A DNA stretch of 64,000 nt from Paraburkholderia sp. BCC1886 (GCF_900996245.1 NZ_CAAJGK010000036.1:124001-188000), one strand, 5' to 3'. Shown: positions 17,093 through 26,306, numbered from the stretch's first letter. Numbers and translations: made by a program. The notes: generated by a model from the letters alone, not told the origin.

Positions 17093-18232
17093 TCAGGGCA
17101 AGGTCGAGGTCGAGGTCGAGGTCGAGGCCGAGGTTCGCAGACGCATTGCATAAACCCGCGTGGCGAGCTTTTTGAGCGGCGTCGCCACGAGCGCGACGCC
17201 CAACAGCGCACCCACGGCGACGGCATCGGCGACGAGCCCGAGCGGATAGTTCAGATAGCCGTCGGTCGCCGCATACAGCAGCGAGTCGACCACCAGCGAA
17301 ATCACCGCGCCGGCGATAAAACACAGCAGCCCCTTGCGGCCGATCACGCCGACCCACGGCAGCCACTGCGCGAGTTTCTTCGCCCAGCCGAGTTCGATCA
17401 GCTTGGCGACGAGCCAGGCGATTGCCAGAAAATTGACCGCACGCAAGTAGGAGAGATTCTGCTTGAGGCTGCCGTCGAGCGGTTCCCGCTCGATAAAGAG
17501 CTTGTAGTACGCCGCCGCGGCCACCACCGCGAAGGCCGCCACGCTGACCGTCCAGCCCAGCCGGTGCGTGCTGATGCGCTCATAGACCGGCTGGCAGCGC
17601 GCCAGCACCCCGACCACGAACAGCAACTGCCACGCGAACGGATTGAAGTCCCAATGCATGTCGGGCGCGGCGGGCAGGTAGGCGTCGATCGCCGGCGCGC
17701 CAGCCCACAGTGCGACGCTGCCGGCCAGCAGCAGCCAGGGCTTGCTGCGCGCGAGCGGCAAAATCATCGGGACCAGCAGCGCGAAGAAGGCGTACATCGG
17801 CAGGACGGACGCGAGATAGGGCTGACGGCGGAACAGCAGGATGTCGCGCAGCGCGGCGACGGGCGCGCTCATCAGATCGTCGAGATCGGTGGTGGCGAGG
17901 TTCGGCCCGTCGATGCTGAAGGCGGTGAGCACGGCGCTCACGAGCAGCATGAGAGCGGCGGTGACGAGAAACGCGCGATAGATTTCGAACGAGCGGCGCA
18001 CGAAGCGGCTGCGCGCAATGGCTTCGTTGCGGCGTTCGGCCAGTGCCGCATACGCGGTGGCGGTGGCAAAGCCCCCCAGGAAGACGAAGACTTCGGCGGC
18101 ATCGCACAACGCGTAGGCGTGCAGCGTGACGCGGGACAGAATGCTGCCGCCGATGTGATCGACGACGATGATCAGCAGCACGAGTCCGCGGAAAAAGTCG
18201 AGTTCGACCAGACGTGAAGATGACGTTTGCAT
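17093..18232 (-). CDS. opgC: OpgC-family membrane acyltransferase
   Basis: 379 residues with about ten membrane helices. OpgC proteins transfer succinyl groups onto osmoregulated periplasmic glucans. The N-terminal signature RLVELDFFRGLVLLIIVVDHIGG and the following AEVFVFLGGFATATAY are typical of the family. ATG 18232 is used; the frame is open for 65 more residues that lack family similarity. The last residues, (Ser-Thr)n-Leu-Pro, are encoded by a hexanucleotide repeat. The glucan synthesis genes opgGH are not in the window, so the substrate link rests on family membership. Confidence 0.88.
   Translation of the reverse strand: MQTSSSRLVELDFFRGLVLLIIVVDHIGGSILSRVTLHAYALCDAAEVFVFLGGFATATAYAALAERRNEAIARSRFVRRSFEIYRAFLVTAALMLLVSAVLTAFSIDGPNLATTDLDDLMSAPVAALRDILLFRRQPYLASVLPMYAFFALLVPMILPLARSKPWLLLAGSVALWAGAPAIDAYLPAAPDMHWDFNPFAWQLLFVVGVLARCQPVYERISTHRLGWTVSVAAFAVVAAAAYYKLFIEREPLDGSLKQNLSYLRAVNFLAIAWLVAKLIELGWAKKLAQWLPWVGVIGRKGLLCFIAGAVISLVVDSLLYAATDGYLNYPLGLVADAVAVGALLGVALVATPLKKLATRVYAMRLRTSASTSTSTSTLP
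17102..17133. repeat. Hexanucleotide tandem repeat in the 3' end of opgC
   Basis: GGTCGA occurs four times in a row (17102-17125), followed by one GGCCGA and a partial unit. On the coding strand it yields the alternating Ser-Thr tail of OpgC. A six-base unit cannot shift the frame, so copy-number change would only lengthen or shorten the tail. Confidence 0.85.
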
Positions 18233-18813
18233 GGTTAGCGCCAGGATCAGCCAGATGTCGCGGCGCGCTGTGTTCAGCGCAGCAGGCGTGACGTCCGGCT
18301 TTTGAAAATAGGATCGAGCAAGGTCAAGCGGTTGTGGGCTACGGTACCGCAGAGGGCAAAAACCAGCCGGAAGCTCTCTGGCACAGGCAATCGCCGTACC
18401 CAAACCAGCACTGCGACCGCCCTGCATTCGCGACCTGTAAAAATGACCCGGTGGCGGGTGTCGAGTTCCACCGCCGCGCGGCGAAAAATCCGCGATTATA
18501 TTTCTTTGCGTGACAATCCCGCGCGCTCCCGTGCGCCTGCGACGTCTCTCTTAATGCCACCCAAAGTCAGCGCAGCCCAAACCGGGCGCGGCCCTTATCG
18601 CCTACCTGATTGAACGCCGTCAAAAAAGGGACAGCGCCCCGAGTGGAGAATTTGCAACAAATCAGGGGCGCGGTTCGCTCGCCAATGGACGGCTGTCTAA
18701 CGGCGTGTGAGGATTTCTTCGACGCGCAACGGGCAGCCCAAAGGGCTTCGAATCGTGTCACACCAAAGCGGTTGGATCGAGTCGTCCCATCACTCGAGTG
18801 CACGGAGATCTTC
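18233..18813. other. 581-bp divergent region before the porin gene
   Basis: No convincing gene on either strand. It must contain promoters for opgC (leftward) and the porin (rightward). A 10-base palindrome, CACTCGAGTG, at 18791-18800 sits just ahead of the porin ribosome site ACGGAG and could be an operator. An AT-richer patch at about 18485-18515 precedes it. Confidence 0.4.
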
Positions 18814-19983
18814 ATGAACAGGCAAGTGTTCGCGCTGGCTGTCTCTGTCGCTCTGGGTGTCGTTCCAGGCGCGCCCGCCTGGGCACAGACGAGCGTCACG
18901 CTGTACGGCGTACTGGATGAAGGCATCAATTACACGAACAATGCCGGCCGCGGCCACGTCTACGAACTGGCGAGCGGCGACGCGCAAGGCAGCCGCTGGG
19001 GCCTCAAAGGCGCCGAGGAACTCGGCGGCGGACTAAAGGCCATCTTCCAGCTCGAAAACGGCTTCGACGTCGGCTCCGGCCGGTTGAATCAGGGCGGCAG
19101 ACTATTCGGCCGCCAGGCCTTCGCCGGGCTAAGCGCCCAGAACTACGGCTCGTTGACCTTCGGCCGCCAGTACGATTCGGTGGTCGACTATCTGGCTCAG
19201 ACCACCGCCAACGGCTCATGGGCCGGCACGCTGTTCTCGCACCCGTACGACAACGACAACACCGACAATTCGTTCCGCCTCGACAACACGGTCAAATACA
19301 CGAGTCCGTCCCTGTCGGGATTCCAGTTCGGCGGAACTTACAGCTTCAGCAACGACACCGGCTTTGCGAACAACCGTGCCTATAGCGTCGGCGGCCAGTA
19401 CACGTATAGCGGAGTACTGGTGTCCGCCGCCTACCTGCAGGCCGACAACCCCGGCATGGGCAACAACGGCGCCATCGCGGCCAACGACGCGACCTTCGTC
19501 GCGGCACGCATGCGCGTATTCGGCGGCGGCATCAACTACACCATCGGCCCCGCGTCGGCAGGGTTCGTCTACACCAACTCGAACTATCTCGACCCCACCA
19601 GCACCGGCTATCCCGGCGTGGCGCCGCTGGTGCCGCTGCTGCCGCCGGGCGTGCTGTTGAACTCGCTCAAATTTCAGAACTTCGAAGTGAACGGCAAGTA
19701 CCAGATTTCGCCGATGCTGTTCGTCGGCGCGCAGTACGTGTACACGATGGAAACCTACGACGCATCGAATGGCGGGGTGAAGCCAAAAATCCACTCGTTT
19801 GGTCTGATGGCCGACTACAATCTATCGAAACGCACCGACCTGTACATTCAAGGCGAGTATCAACAGGTTAGCGGCGACTCCACCTATTCCATTCTCGACG
19901 ACGCGTTCACACCCGGCACGCAGTCGCCTTCATCCACGTCGAAGCAGGTCGTGGTGCGCGCTGCGATCCGGCATAAGTTCTGA
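18814..19983 (+). CDS. General porin, Gram-negative porin family (Porin_4)
   Basis: 389 residues. A signal peptide (MNRQVFALAVSVALGVVPGAPAWAQ) precedes the hallmark first strand SVTLYGVLDEGINYTNN and the family blocks SRWGLKGAEELGGGLKAIFQLENGFD and LFGRQAFAGLS.NYGSLTFGRQ. It ends in a C-terminal Phe (IRHKF), the outer-membrane assembly signal. It forms a trimeric diffusion channel. ATG 18814 is preceded by ACGGAG; the frame is open from 18610. A single gene with no obvious functional partner nearby. Confidence 0.95.
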   Translation: MNRQVFALAVSVALGVVPGAPAWAQTSVTLYGVLDEGINYTNNAGRGHVYELASGDAQGSRWGLKGAEELGGGLKAIFQLENGFDVGSGRLNQGGRLFGRQAFAGLSAQNYGSLTFGRQYDSVVDYLAQTTANGSWAGTLFSHPYDNDNTDNSFRLDNTVKYTSPSLSGFQFGGTYSFSNDTGFANNRAYSVGGQYTYSGVLVSAAYLQADNPGMGNNGAIAANDATFVAARMRVFGGGINYTIGPASAGFVYTNSNYLDPTSTGYPGVAPLVPLLPPGVLLNSLKFQNFEVNGKYQISPMLFVGAQYVYTMETYDASNGGVKPKIHSFGLMADYNLSKRTDLYIQGEYQQVSGDSTYSILDDAFTPGTQSPSSTSKQVVVRAAIRHKF

Positions 19984-20029
19984 CTGCGCCGCCGCGATTT
20001 CGTTGAACTGCAGTGAGCCTGAATGGCCT

Positions 20030-20359
20030 TCAGTTCATCACGTAGTTCTGAAAAAGAATGCCGACAATCACGCCGGCCGGAATGCCATAAGTCCGCCCGC
20101 GTAATGTCGCGCTCAGATCTTCGTCGAGAATGAAACTGCAGCGGCGCTCGCGCCAGACCGTTTTATAGGCGAGCGGTTTCGCATCCACGATAACGATGGC
20201 AATCAGCACGGTCACGATGATCTGTTCGAACGCGTGCAGCTTCGCCATGAAGGGTGAAAACTCGCCGGCATTGGACAGCAGCACCATGATGACGGCCGCG
20301 ATCAGCGTGCCGAAGAAAAACCCGCTCATGAATCGGTTGGCGGAACTGAGTGAATCCAC
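20030..20359 (-). CDS. Small inner-membrane protein, hypothetical
   Basis: 109 residues starting at GTG 20359, preceded by GAGG five bases upstream. Three hydrophobic segments are evident (FMSGFFFGTLIAAVIMVLL, IIVTVLIAIVIVDA and IPAGVIVGILFQNYV). A charged cytoplasmic-looking stretch (VWRERRCSFILDEDLSATLRGR) lies between the second and third. I do not recognise the family. It is convergent with the porin and ends 46 bases from it. Confidence 0.65.
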   Translation of the reverse strand: MDSLSSANRFMSGFFFGTLIAAVIMVLLSNAGEFSPFMAKLHAFEQIIVTVLIAIVIVDAKPLAYKTVWRERRCSFILDEDLSATLRGRTYGIPAGVIVGILFQNYVMN

Positions 20360-20724
20360 GTGAACCTCGACTTGATTCGCCTGCTGTTAAAAGCCGGCGA
20401 AATTAAAAAATGAATTGATGAATTGTCGTATCCCCGAACTTCAAGGAAGGCGTAAGAATATTTTCTTTACGCGCGTCGACCTATCGTCCATTTCCTAATG
20501 CTGTGTGAGACAAGTCTGAAAAACGAACTTGTCCGCGATTAAGTGCCATACCCGATCCGTTATTTACGTAATAGCGGACAAAATTTGACGCATCTCCGAG
20601 CGAATCAACGCGATAATCCCGCCCCTTGCGCTTGTCACCCGGTGGCTCAGCGAGGACATTCCGCGATTCATCCCCCTCGTCGTTTCAGCCCGCCGGTCGC
20701 CGTGTTATCGAAGAGGAGAAGTCC
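20360..20724. promoter_or_regulatory. Control region of the first molybdenum hydroxylase operon
   Basis: 365 bases. Three related half-sites occur: TGTCCGCGATT at 20530-20540, then TCCGTTATT (20556-20564) facing AATAGCGGA (20570-20578), the last two forming a near-perfect inverted repeat with a five-base spacer. A second, weaker hairpin, GCGTAA / TTACGC, spans 20450-20472. These look like regulator sites for the operon starting at 20725; no regulator gene is adjacent. Confidence 0.5.
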
Positions 20725-23553
20725 ATGGGGAAACTCGACCTTTCGCGTCGCAGTTTTCTGAAGGCCAGCGTGCTGGCGGGTGTGTCGGTGACGATTGCGC
20801 CGATCGGCAGCCGCGCCTTCGCTGCGTTGTTCGAAGAAAAGATTCTGACGCCGGTACAGTGGGACGCGAGGCATGGCGAGGCGAAATTCCGCATCGACGG
20901 TATCGCCAAAGTGACCGGCTCGAAAGTGTTTGCGCGCGATATTCGTAGCAGCGACATGCCGCACTGGCCGCCACAGCAGTCGCACGCGTTCATCCTGCGC
21001 ACGACCCAGGCCGACCGTCCCTATGAAGGTTTCGATCTCGGGTTGCTAGGCGAGGACCTGAAGCCCGACCGCATCGTCACCGCCGAAGATTTGCAACGCG
21101 ACGCGCTCGCGTTTCCCGCGTTCTACGGCGAGGACATGTTGCTGCCGGTCGGCAAGACGCCGGCCTATCTGGGCCATGCCGTGGCGATTCTCATCTATCA
21201 CGATTTCGCGCGTTTCCGTTTCGCCAAAGACGCGCTGCAATTCCAGCCGCAGGTGATTCGCTACGGCGCGCCGACCGGTCCGCTCGAACGCGATCCGTGG
21301 GGCACGTTCCGCTTCGTTCGCGTCGGCGGCAAAACGCCGTACGACGACGACACGTTTTCCAGTCTGAAAGACGCGCCGGTGTTTCCCAGCATGATGCGCA
21401 AGCATCAGCCGGTGTGGCCGGACGGCGTCGAGCACGGCAAGCTCGACGAGCAGGGCATGTTCCATGCCGCGCAGATCCAGCAGGAACTGGATCGGCCTTC
21501 GCCGGACTGGCTGGTCATGGCGCGCGAGTACAACACACAGTCCATCGACACCGCCGCGCTCGAACCCGACAACGTCAATAGCTGGTACGACGCCGCGACG
21601 CAATCGCTGCACATGGTCGTGCCGACGCAGGCGCCGTCCGAAGTCGGCGACAGCGCCGCCGAAATGGTCGCGAAATGCGCGTTCCCGGTGAAGCATCTGT
21701 TCATTCACCCGTGCTACACGGTGGGCTACGGGTCGAAGGATCACTTCAACGTGCCGTTTTACGGCCTCGTCTGCGCGATGTACGCGGACGGCCGTCCGGT
21801 GCGTCTCGCCAACGACCGCTACGAGCAGTTCCAGACCTCGTTGAAGCGCCACGCGTTCAGGATGAACTACCGCATCGCGGTGGACAGAAAGACCGGTCTG
21901 CTGCAATCGTTCAAGGCCGAGATGGAAGCGAACGGCGGCGGGCGTTGCAATTTCTCGCCGTCCGTCGCGATGGTGGGCGCCACCGCCGCGCAATCCATCT
22001 ATTACTTCCCGAAGAACGACCTCTCGGCGGTCGCGCTGGCGTCGCGCGCGATCGACGCGGGTTCGGCGCGCGGCTACGGCACGCTGCAGAGCATGGCCGC
22101 GACCGAGATGATGATCGACGAGATCGCGGCCGAACTGAAGCTCGAACCCATCGACTTCCGGCTGAAAAACGCGCTGCGCTCGGGCATGAAAAACACCCAG
22201 GGCGCGGTGCCTGCCGGTGCTATCCGCGTCGACGAGGTGTTGCAGAAAGCCAGGCTGCATCCACTGTGGACGAACCGCGCGAAGCGCAAAGCCGAGTTCG
22301 AAGCCGCGCATCCGGGCAAGCGCTATGGCGTCGGCTTCGCGTGCGTGCAGAAGGATTTCGGCACCGGCGCGGAAACCTCGTTTGCGAAAGTCGAGTTCAG
22401 CGCCGAGGGCAAGATCAGCCTGCAGCATACGGCAGCCGAAATCGGCACCGGCGTGTCGACGTCGCAAGCCGTCGCGGTGGCGAAGTGGCTCGGCATGCCG
22501 GCCACCGACGTGCACGTGGCCATCACCGACTGGCCCGATCTGCCGGTCGTCACGAGCGGCGATCCGTACATGATGTCGCAGGCGGAGCAGGACAAGCTCG
22601 CGGCGAATCCGCGCTGGTCGCCGGGCTATGCGTCGCCGTCGAGCGCGACGAATTCGGCTTACTACTTCACGCACAGCACGCGTGAAGCGGCGCGTGTGCT
22701 GTTCACGCACGGCTTGTGGCCGGCCGCGCTCGCGTTGTGGAGTCAGGGCACGGGCGGCGGTCAGTCCGCGCCGCTGGTCGTGCGGATCGAGGACGCGCGC
22801 TGGGTCGACGGCAAGCTCTCCGCAGCGGGCCTCGAAGCGCTGCCGTTCGAACGTCTCGCGAAACACGCTCACGAACTGGGGCTGGTCACCGGCGCGACGG
22901 TGCACGTGTTCAACCGCTGGCAGTGGACGGAAGCGGACTACGAGATCGCCGGCAACGTGCAGCGCTTGCCGCTCGACGGTCTCGCGGTGCGCTACGGCAA
23001 CAACGCGTCCGCTGCCCAGAAGGCGCTGCAGCGCACGCCTAACGGCTACCACGTGCTCGACCGTCAGCGCGTGGCGATTCCGCCCGTGCAGCGTAACAAC
23101 GCGGCCGTGACGTACTACAGCGCGGTGGGCACGCTGGTCGAACTGTCGGTGCATGAAGCGAGCGGTGAAATCGCGTTGCTCGCGCATCACTCGATCATGG
23201 AATGCGGTAATCAGATATCTCCGCAACTGGTGTCGGGGCAATTGCAGGGCGGGCTCGCGATGGGCATCGGTCACGCGTTGCACGAATATCTGCCGCTTTA
23301 CGAGGACGGTCCGGGCGACGGTACGTGGAACTTCAACCGCTACCACCTGCCGCGCGCGACGGATGTCGCCGTCTGGACCCAGACCGGGGAAGTGCTGCCG
23401 CCGCTCACCGAAACCGATCCGCCGAAGGGAATCGCCGAAGTGGTGATGATTCCGGTGGTCGGCGCCATCGTGAATGGCATCGCACACGCAATCGGGCATC
23501 GCTTCACCGATCTGCCGGTGACCCCGCAACGTATTCAGGAGGTGCTCGCATGA
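20725..23553 (+). CDS. Molybdopterin-binding subunit of a xanthine-dehydrogenase-family hydroxylase, Tat-exported
   Basis: 942 residues. The start, ATG after GAAGAGGAGAAG, is followed by a twin-arginine signal, SRRSFLKASVLAGVSVTIAP. The body has the aldehyde-oxidase/xanthine-dehydrogenase molybdopterin domains in two halves; the proposed catalytic Glu is in PKGIAEVVMI near the C-terminus, where the partner family has GGIGEPGT. It is about 190 residues longer than the paralogue at 26923. The Fe-S subunit gene overlaps the stop (ATGA), and a triheme cytochrome gene overlaps that, so the three make one periplasmic complex. Likely substrates are aldehydes or N-heteroaromatics; which one is unknown. 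Confidence 0.92.
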   Translation: MGKLDLSRRSFLKASVLAGVSVTIAPIGSRAFAALFEEKILTPVQWDARHGEAKFRIDGIAKVTGSKVFARDIRSSDMPHWPPQQSHAFILRTTQADRPYEGFDLGLLGEDLKPDRIVTAEDLQRDALAFPAFYGEDMLLPVGKTPAYLGHAVAILIYHDFARFRFAKDALQFQPQVIRYGAPTGPLERDPWGTFRFVRVGGKTPYDDDTFSSLKDAPVFPSMMRKHQPVWPDGVEHGKLDEQGMFHAAQIQQELDRPSPDWLVMAREYNTQSIDTAALEPDNVNSWYDAATQSLHMVVPTQAPSEVGDSAAEMVAKCAFPVKHLFIHPCYTVGYGSKDHFNVPFYGLVCAMYADGRPVRLANDRYEQFQTSLKRHAFRMNYRIAVDRKTGLLQSFKAEMEANGGGRCNFSPSVAMVGATAAQSIYYFPKNDLSAVALASRAIDAGSARGYGTLQSMAATEMMIDEIAAELKLEPIDFRLKNALRSGMKNTQGAVPAGAIRVDEVLQKARLHPLWTNRAKRKAEFEAAHPGKRYGVGFACVQKDFGTGAETSFAKVEFSAEGKISLQHTAAEIGTGVSTSQAVAVAKWLGMPATDVHVAITDWPDLPVVTSGDPYMMSQAEQDKLAANPRWSPGYASPSSATNSAYYFTHSTREAARVLFTHGLWPAALALWSQGTGGGQSAPLVVRIEDARWVDGKLSAAGLEALPFERLAKHAHELGLVTGATVHVFNRWQWTEADYEIAGNVQRLPLDGLAVRYGNNASAAQKALQRTPNGYHVLDRQRVAIPPVQRNNAAVTYYSAVGTLVELSVHEASGEIALLAHHSIMECGNQISPQLVSGQLQGGLAMGIGHALHEYLPLYEDGPGDGTWNFNRYHLPRATDVAVWTQTGEVLPPLTETDPPKGIAEVVMIPVVGAIVNGIAHAIGHRFTDLPVTPQRIQEVLA

Positions 23554-24224
23554 CGGCCCCCAATCAAACCGCCGGCGGCGTGGAAGCCAACGCCAACGCC
23601 AACGCCAACGCCAACGCCAACGCCAACGCCAACGCCAACGCCGCCGCTCCCGCCGTCAGCGAGCGGCCGCTCACGCATTTCCGCACACTGCCTTTGTCGA
23701 TCGAAGTGAACGGCAAGATCGTCGGCCCGACCGAGGTGCCCGTGGGTCTGATGATGATCGACTACCTGCACGAGTACCTGCATCTGACCGGCTCGCGTCT
23801 GGGCTGCGGGCAGGGCATCTGCCACGCGTGCGTGGTCATCGTCGACAAGCCGGACGGCACCAGCGAGGAAGTACGCACCTGCATCACCGGGGCAAATTTC
23901 TTTCACGGCAAAAGCATCCGCACGATCGAAGGCCACGCGAAGCGCAACGAAGCGGGCGAGGTCGTCGAAACGTCGCCGATCCAGCAGAAGTTTCTCGAGC
24001 ACTTCAGTTTCCAGTGCGGCTACTGCACGCCGGGTTTCGTGAACGCGGCCACCGTGCTGATCGAACGGCTGAAGCGGCAACCCATTGCCCGCGGCGAGGT
24101 GGAGAGCACCATCACCGAGGCGTTGAACGCGCATATCTGCCGCTGCACGGGCTACGTGCGCTATTACGAAGCCGTGAAAGAGGTCGTATTGACGACGCCT
24201 GGCCTCGTCAGGGAAGCGGCATGA
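23550..24224 (+). CDS. [2Fe-2S] subunit of molybdenum hydroxylase, with Ala-Asn repeat tail
   Basis: 224 residues. The usual two-cluster architecture is complete: plant-ferredoxin-type cysteines in RLGCGQGICHAC and the fourth in RTC, then the helical domain with FQCGYCTPGF and ICRCTGY. The N-terminus carries an extra segment of about 45 residues containing nine Ala-Asn pairs, encoded by a perfect GCCAAC repeat, ahead of the domain that begins at THFRTLPLSIEVNG. The subunit carries electrons from the molybdenum site to the cytochrome encoded next. It has no signal and is probably co-exported with the Tat-bearing large subunit. Overlaps both neighbours by four bases. Confidence 0.93.
   Translation: MTAPNQTAGGVEANANANANANANANANANAAAPAVSERPLTHFRTLPLSIEVNGKIVGPTEVPVGLMMIDYLHEYLHLTGSRLGCGQGICHACVVIVDKPDGTSEEVRTCITGANFFHGKSIRTIEGHAKRNEAGEVVETSPIQQKFLEHFSFQCGYCTPGFVNAATVLIERLKRQPIARGEVESTITEALNAHICRCTGYVRYYEAVKEVVLTTPGLVREAA
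23586..23639. repeat. Hexanucleotide tandem repeat, nine GCCAAC units
   Basis: Nine perfect, uninterrupted copies of GCCAAC, in frame, encode nine Ala-Asn pairs near the N-terminus of the Fe-S subunit. The perfection at the DNA level suggests recent slippage. Length changes would not shift the frame. Confidence 0.95.
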
Positions 24225-25534
24225 TGCGCCGACCGGTCAACTTGCGACGCGCTCGCCTGGCAGTCGGTGCGCTCGCCACTGCGAGTGCGTTGAGCCTGCT
24301 CGGCGCGTGCAGCCGGCATGACGCCCCTGCCGCCGCGCTGATTGCGCCCGCCGCTCAGGGCCCGCAATCCAGCGCCGCCGATCCGCTCGCACGCGGGCGA
24401 TATCTGGTGAAGGCGGCGGATTGCGCCGCCTGCCACACGGCGCCCGACGGTGCGCCGCTCGCCGGTGGCGTGAAACTGGCATCGCCGTTCGGCACGTTCT
24501 ACGGCACCAACATCACGCCGGACAAGCAGCACGGCATTGGCGACTGGAGCGCGGACGATCTGTACGACGCGCTGCACGACGGCGTCGCCCGGGGCAAAAC
24601 CCTGTACCCGGCGATGCCGTACACGTCGTACCGGCAACTGACCCGCGCCGACAGCGATGAGATCTATCGGTACCTGATGGCGCAAAAGCCGGCCGCGGTG
24701 CCCAATCGTGAGCCGGAGCTGTCGTTCCCGTACAACCTGCGTTTCGGCGTGCGCTTCTGGAACTGGATGTTCCTGAAAGACGCGTTGCCGGACGCGTCGA
24801 ACCAGCAGACCTCGAGCACACCCTCGGCCGACTGGCAGCGCGGCCGCTATCTCGCGAACGCGCTCGGCCATTGCGCGGAATGCCATACGCCACGCGGCAA
24901 GTTCGGCCAGCTCGACAGCGCGAAGCCGCTGACCGGCTCGGCGTTGAGCCGTATCGCCGCGCCGGATATCACGCCGGAAGGTCTCGCGGCGCGCGGCTGG
25001 AATGCGGCCGATCTGCAGACCTTCTTCGCAACCGGCATCGCGCCACAAGGCTCGGCTTTCGGCGAAATGTACCCGGTGGTGCATCTGAGCAGCCAGTATC
25101 TGACGCACGACGATTTGCGCGCGATGTCGACCTATCTGCTCGGCGACGCGCCGCCCGCGCCGCAGCGTTTGCCTACGCAGCAGCCGTTGCAGGCAAACGC
25201 CGCCGACGCGGCGCAGCTCGAAGCCGGCCGTAATCTGTACGTGGCGGTGTGCGCGGGGTGTCACGGTGCGAGCGGCGAGGGCAAACCGCACGTCGCGGTG
25301 CCGATGATGGGCAACTCGACGCTGCGCCAGAGCGATCCGCATAACCTGATCGTGGCGATGCTCGACGGTCTCGCCGCACAGGATTTCCCCGGTCTCGAAC
25401 GGATGCAGGCGATGCCGGGGTTCGCTACGCAACTGAACGACGCGGAGCTCGCGCAACTGGCCAACTATCTGCGCGCGAGTTATGGCGGGCAGCCGTCCGA
25501 CGTGACGGCCGACGCGGTGAAAGCCTTGCGTTGA
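24221..25534 (+). CDS. Triheme cytochrome c, lipoprotein, of molybdenum hydroxylase
   Basis: 437 residues with three haem-binding motifs: CAACH at 68, CAECH at 218 and CAGCH at 344. The signal ends in LLGAC (Cys30), a lipobox, so it is anchored to a membrane. The same three-domain arrangement is found in the cytochrome subunits of membrane alcohol, gluconate and aldehyde dehydrogenases. ATG 24221 overlaps the stop of the Fe-S gene; the next ATG, three bases on, is an alternative. It should accept electrons from the Mo/Fe-S subunits and pass them to ubiquinone or a terminal oxidase. Confidence 0.93.
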   Translation: MMRRPVNLRRARLAVGALATASALSLLGACSRHDAPAAALIAPAAQGPQSSAADPLARGRYLVKAADCAACHTAPDGAPLAGGVKLASPFGTFYGTNITPDKQHGIGDWSADDLYDALHDGVARGKTLYPAMPYTSYRQLTRADSDEIYRYLMAQKPAAVPNREPELSFPYNLRFGVRFWNWMFLKDALPDASNQQTSSTPSADWQRGRYLANALGHCAECHTPRGKFGQLDSAKPLTGSALSRIAAPDITPEGLAARGWNAADLQTFFATGIAPQGSAFGEMYPVVHLSSQYLTHDDLRAMSTYLLGDAPPAPQRLPTQQPLQANAADAAQLEAGRNLYVAVCAGCHGASGEGKPHVAVPMMGNSTLRQSDPHNLIVAMLDGLAAQDFPGLERMQAMPGFATQLNDAELAQLANYLRASYGGQPSDVTADAVKALR

Positions 25535-25575
25535 AGCGTGGCGTGTGAATGTGGCGTGTGAAGCGTGTCGTGTGA
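25535..25575. repeat. Short imperfect tandem repeat after the cytochrome gene
   Basis: Three units of 13-14 bases, AGCGTGGCGTGTGA, ATGTGGCGTGTGA and AGCGTGTCGTGTGA, directly follow the stop codon. No function suggested. Confidence 0.7.
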
Positions 25576-25741
25576 AGCGCGCCGGTGTCGGGGGAAGCAT
25601 CCACGCAGACATCGGCGCGCTCTCCCGCAAAAGCTCACCCTTGTTTTAGTCAGCAAACCCAGGCAAGTCGCGTGTTGGTTCGCCGGCATCGCGAATACGA
25701 TTGAAAGCCTCGCGCTCCACTCTTACCCAATCCGAACGAAT

Positions 25742-25762
25742 CCGCTTGAAATAAGCGGTTTT
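25742..25762 (+). terminator. Rho-independent terminator
   Basis: CCGCTT and AAGCGG pair around a GAAAT loop, followed by TTTT. It lies about 210 bases after the cytochrome stop and would end the first molybdenum hydroxylase transcript. Confidence 0.5.
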
Positions 25763-25907
25763 CGTGTCCGCTGCAGTTCAGAAGCCTGGTAATCGACAGA
25801 CGTTCGCTGTGTACTTCGCCGACTCGTCATCGGCTAGTCACGCAATACACGTCGAATTCAAAGGTGAGGCAATTCGGGAGCCAAGGCGGTTCTCGACCTC
25901 TACCTGC

Positions 25908-26306
25908 TCACTTCGCCTGAATGCTCCGCAGCAACTGCGACACCTGCCCATGCTGATGCAGGATCGCAGGGTCCGCCTGCAACAACGGCAGATAGCGCGG
26001 CAAAAATGCGTTGTTCGGTTGATCCGCCGAAAAGAGTCCGCTGACGGCTTCGACCGCGGCGACCCGGTCGGTGGTCTCGGCTTCCTTGTCGTCGAGCGTC
26101 TCATCGACATTCGCGATCACCGTGGAGAGCGGCGTGAGCCAGCGAAATCCCGAGCCGTTGATCAACACCTGAAGAAAAGCCGCCGGGGTCACCGGACCGA
26201 ATTCCTTTTCATACGCCGCGCGTTCGTGGTCGAGTATCGCCTTGTGCAGCGCGAGCAGCGGCCGGCGAATGTCGTTCAGGAATTGAATGCTTTGAGCGTC
26301 GTTCAT
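25908..26306 (-). CDS. Conserved hypothetical protein between the two hydroxylase modules
   Basis: 132 residues, soluble and largely helical. ATG 26306 is preceded by GAGGAG. The N-terminal helix LNDIRRPLLALHKAILDHERAAYEKEFG and the phrase INGSGFRWLTPLSTVIANVDETLDD are its clearest features. I do not assign a family. It is leftward, divergent from the second hydroxylase module, in a 159-base gap that must contain both promoters; a function linked to that module is possible but only inferred from position. Confidence 0.75.
   Translation of the reverse strand: MNDAQSIQFLNDIRRPLLALHKAILDHERAAYEKEFGPVTPAAFLQVLINGSGFRWLTPLSTVIANVDETLDDKEAETTDRVAAVEAVSGLFSADQPNNAFLPRYLPLLQADPAILHQHGQVSQLLRSIQAK

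Larger units (their letters stand above)
25535..25907. other. 373-bp gap between the cytochrome and hypothetical genes
   Basis: Convergent gap. It holds the tandem repeat at its left end and a probable terminator at 25742-25762. I see no further gene. Confidence 0.45.

Noticed and set aside
21046..23529. 827-residue antisense frame over the first molybdopterin subunit
   Set aside because: Arg/His-rich shadow of a high-GC coding strand; no domain and no start signal. The same holds for 26896-29187.
23586..23639. CRISPR-like or satellite array
   Set aside because: It is a pure six-base microsatellite in frame in a coding region, with no spacers.
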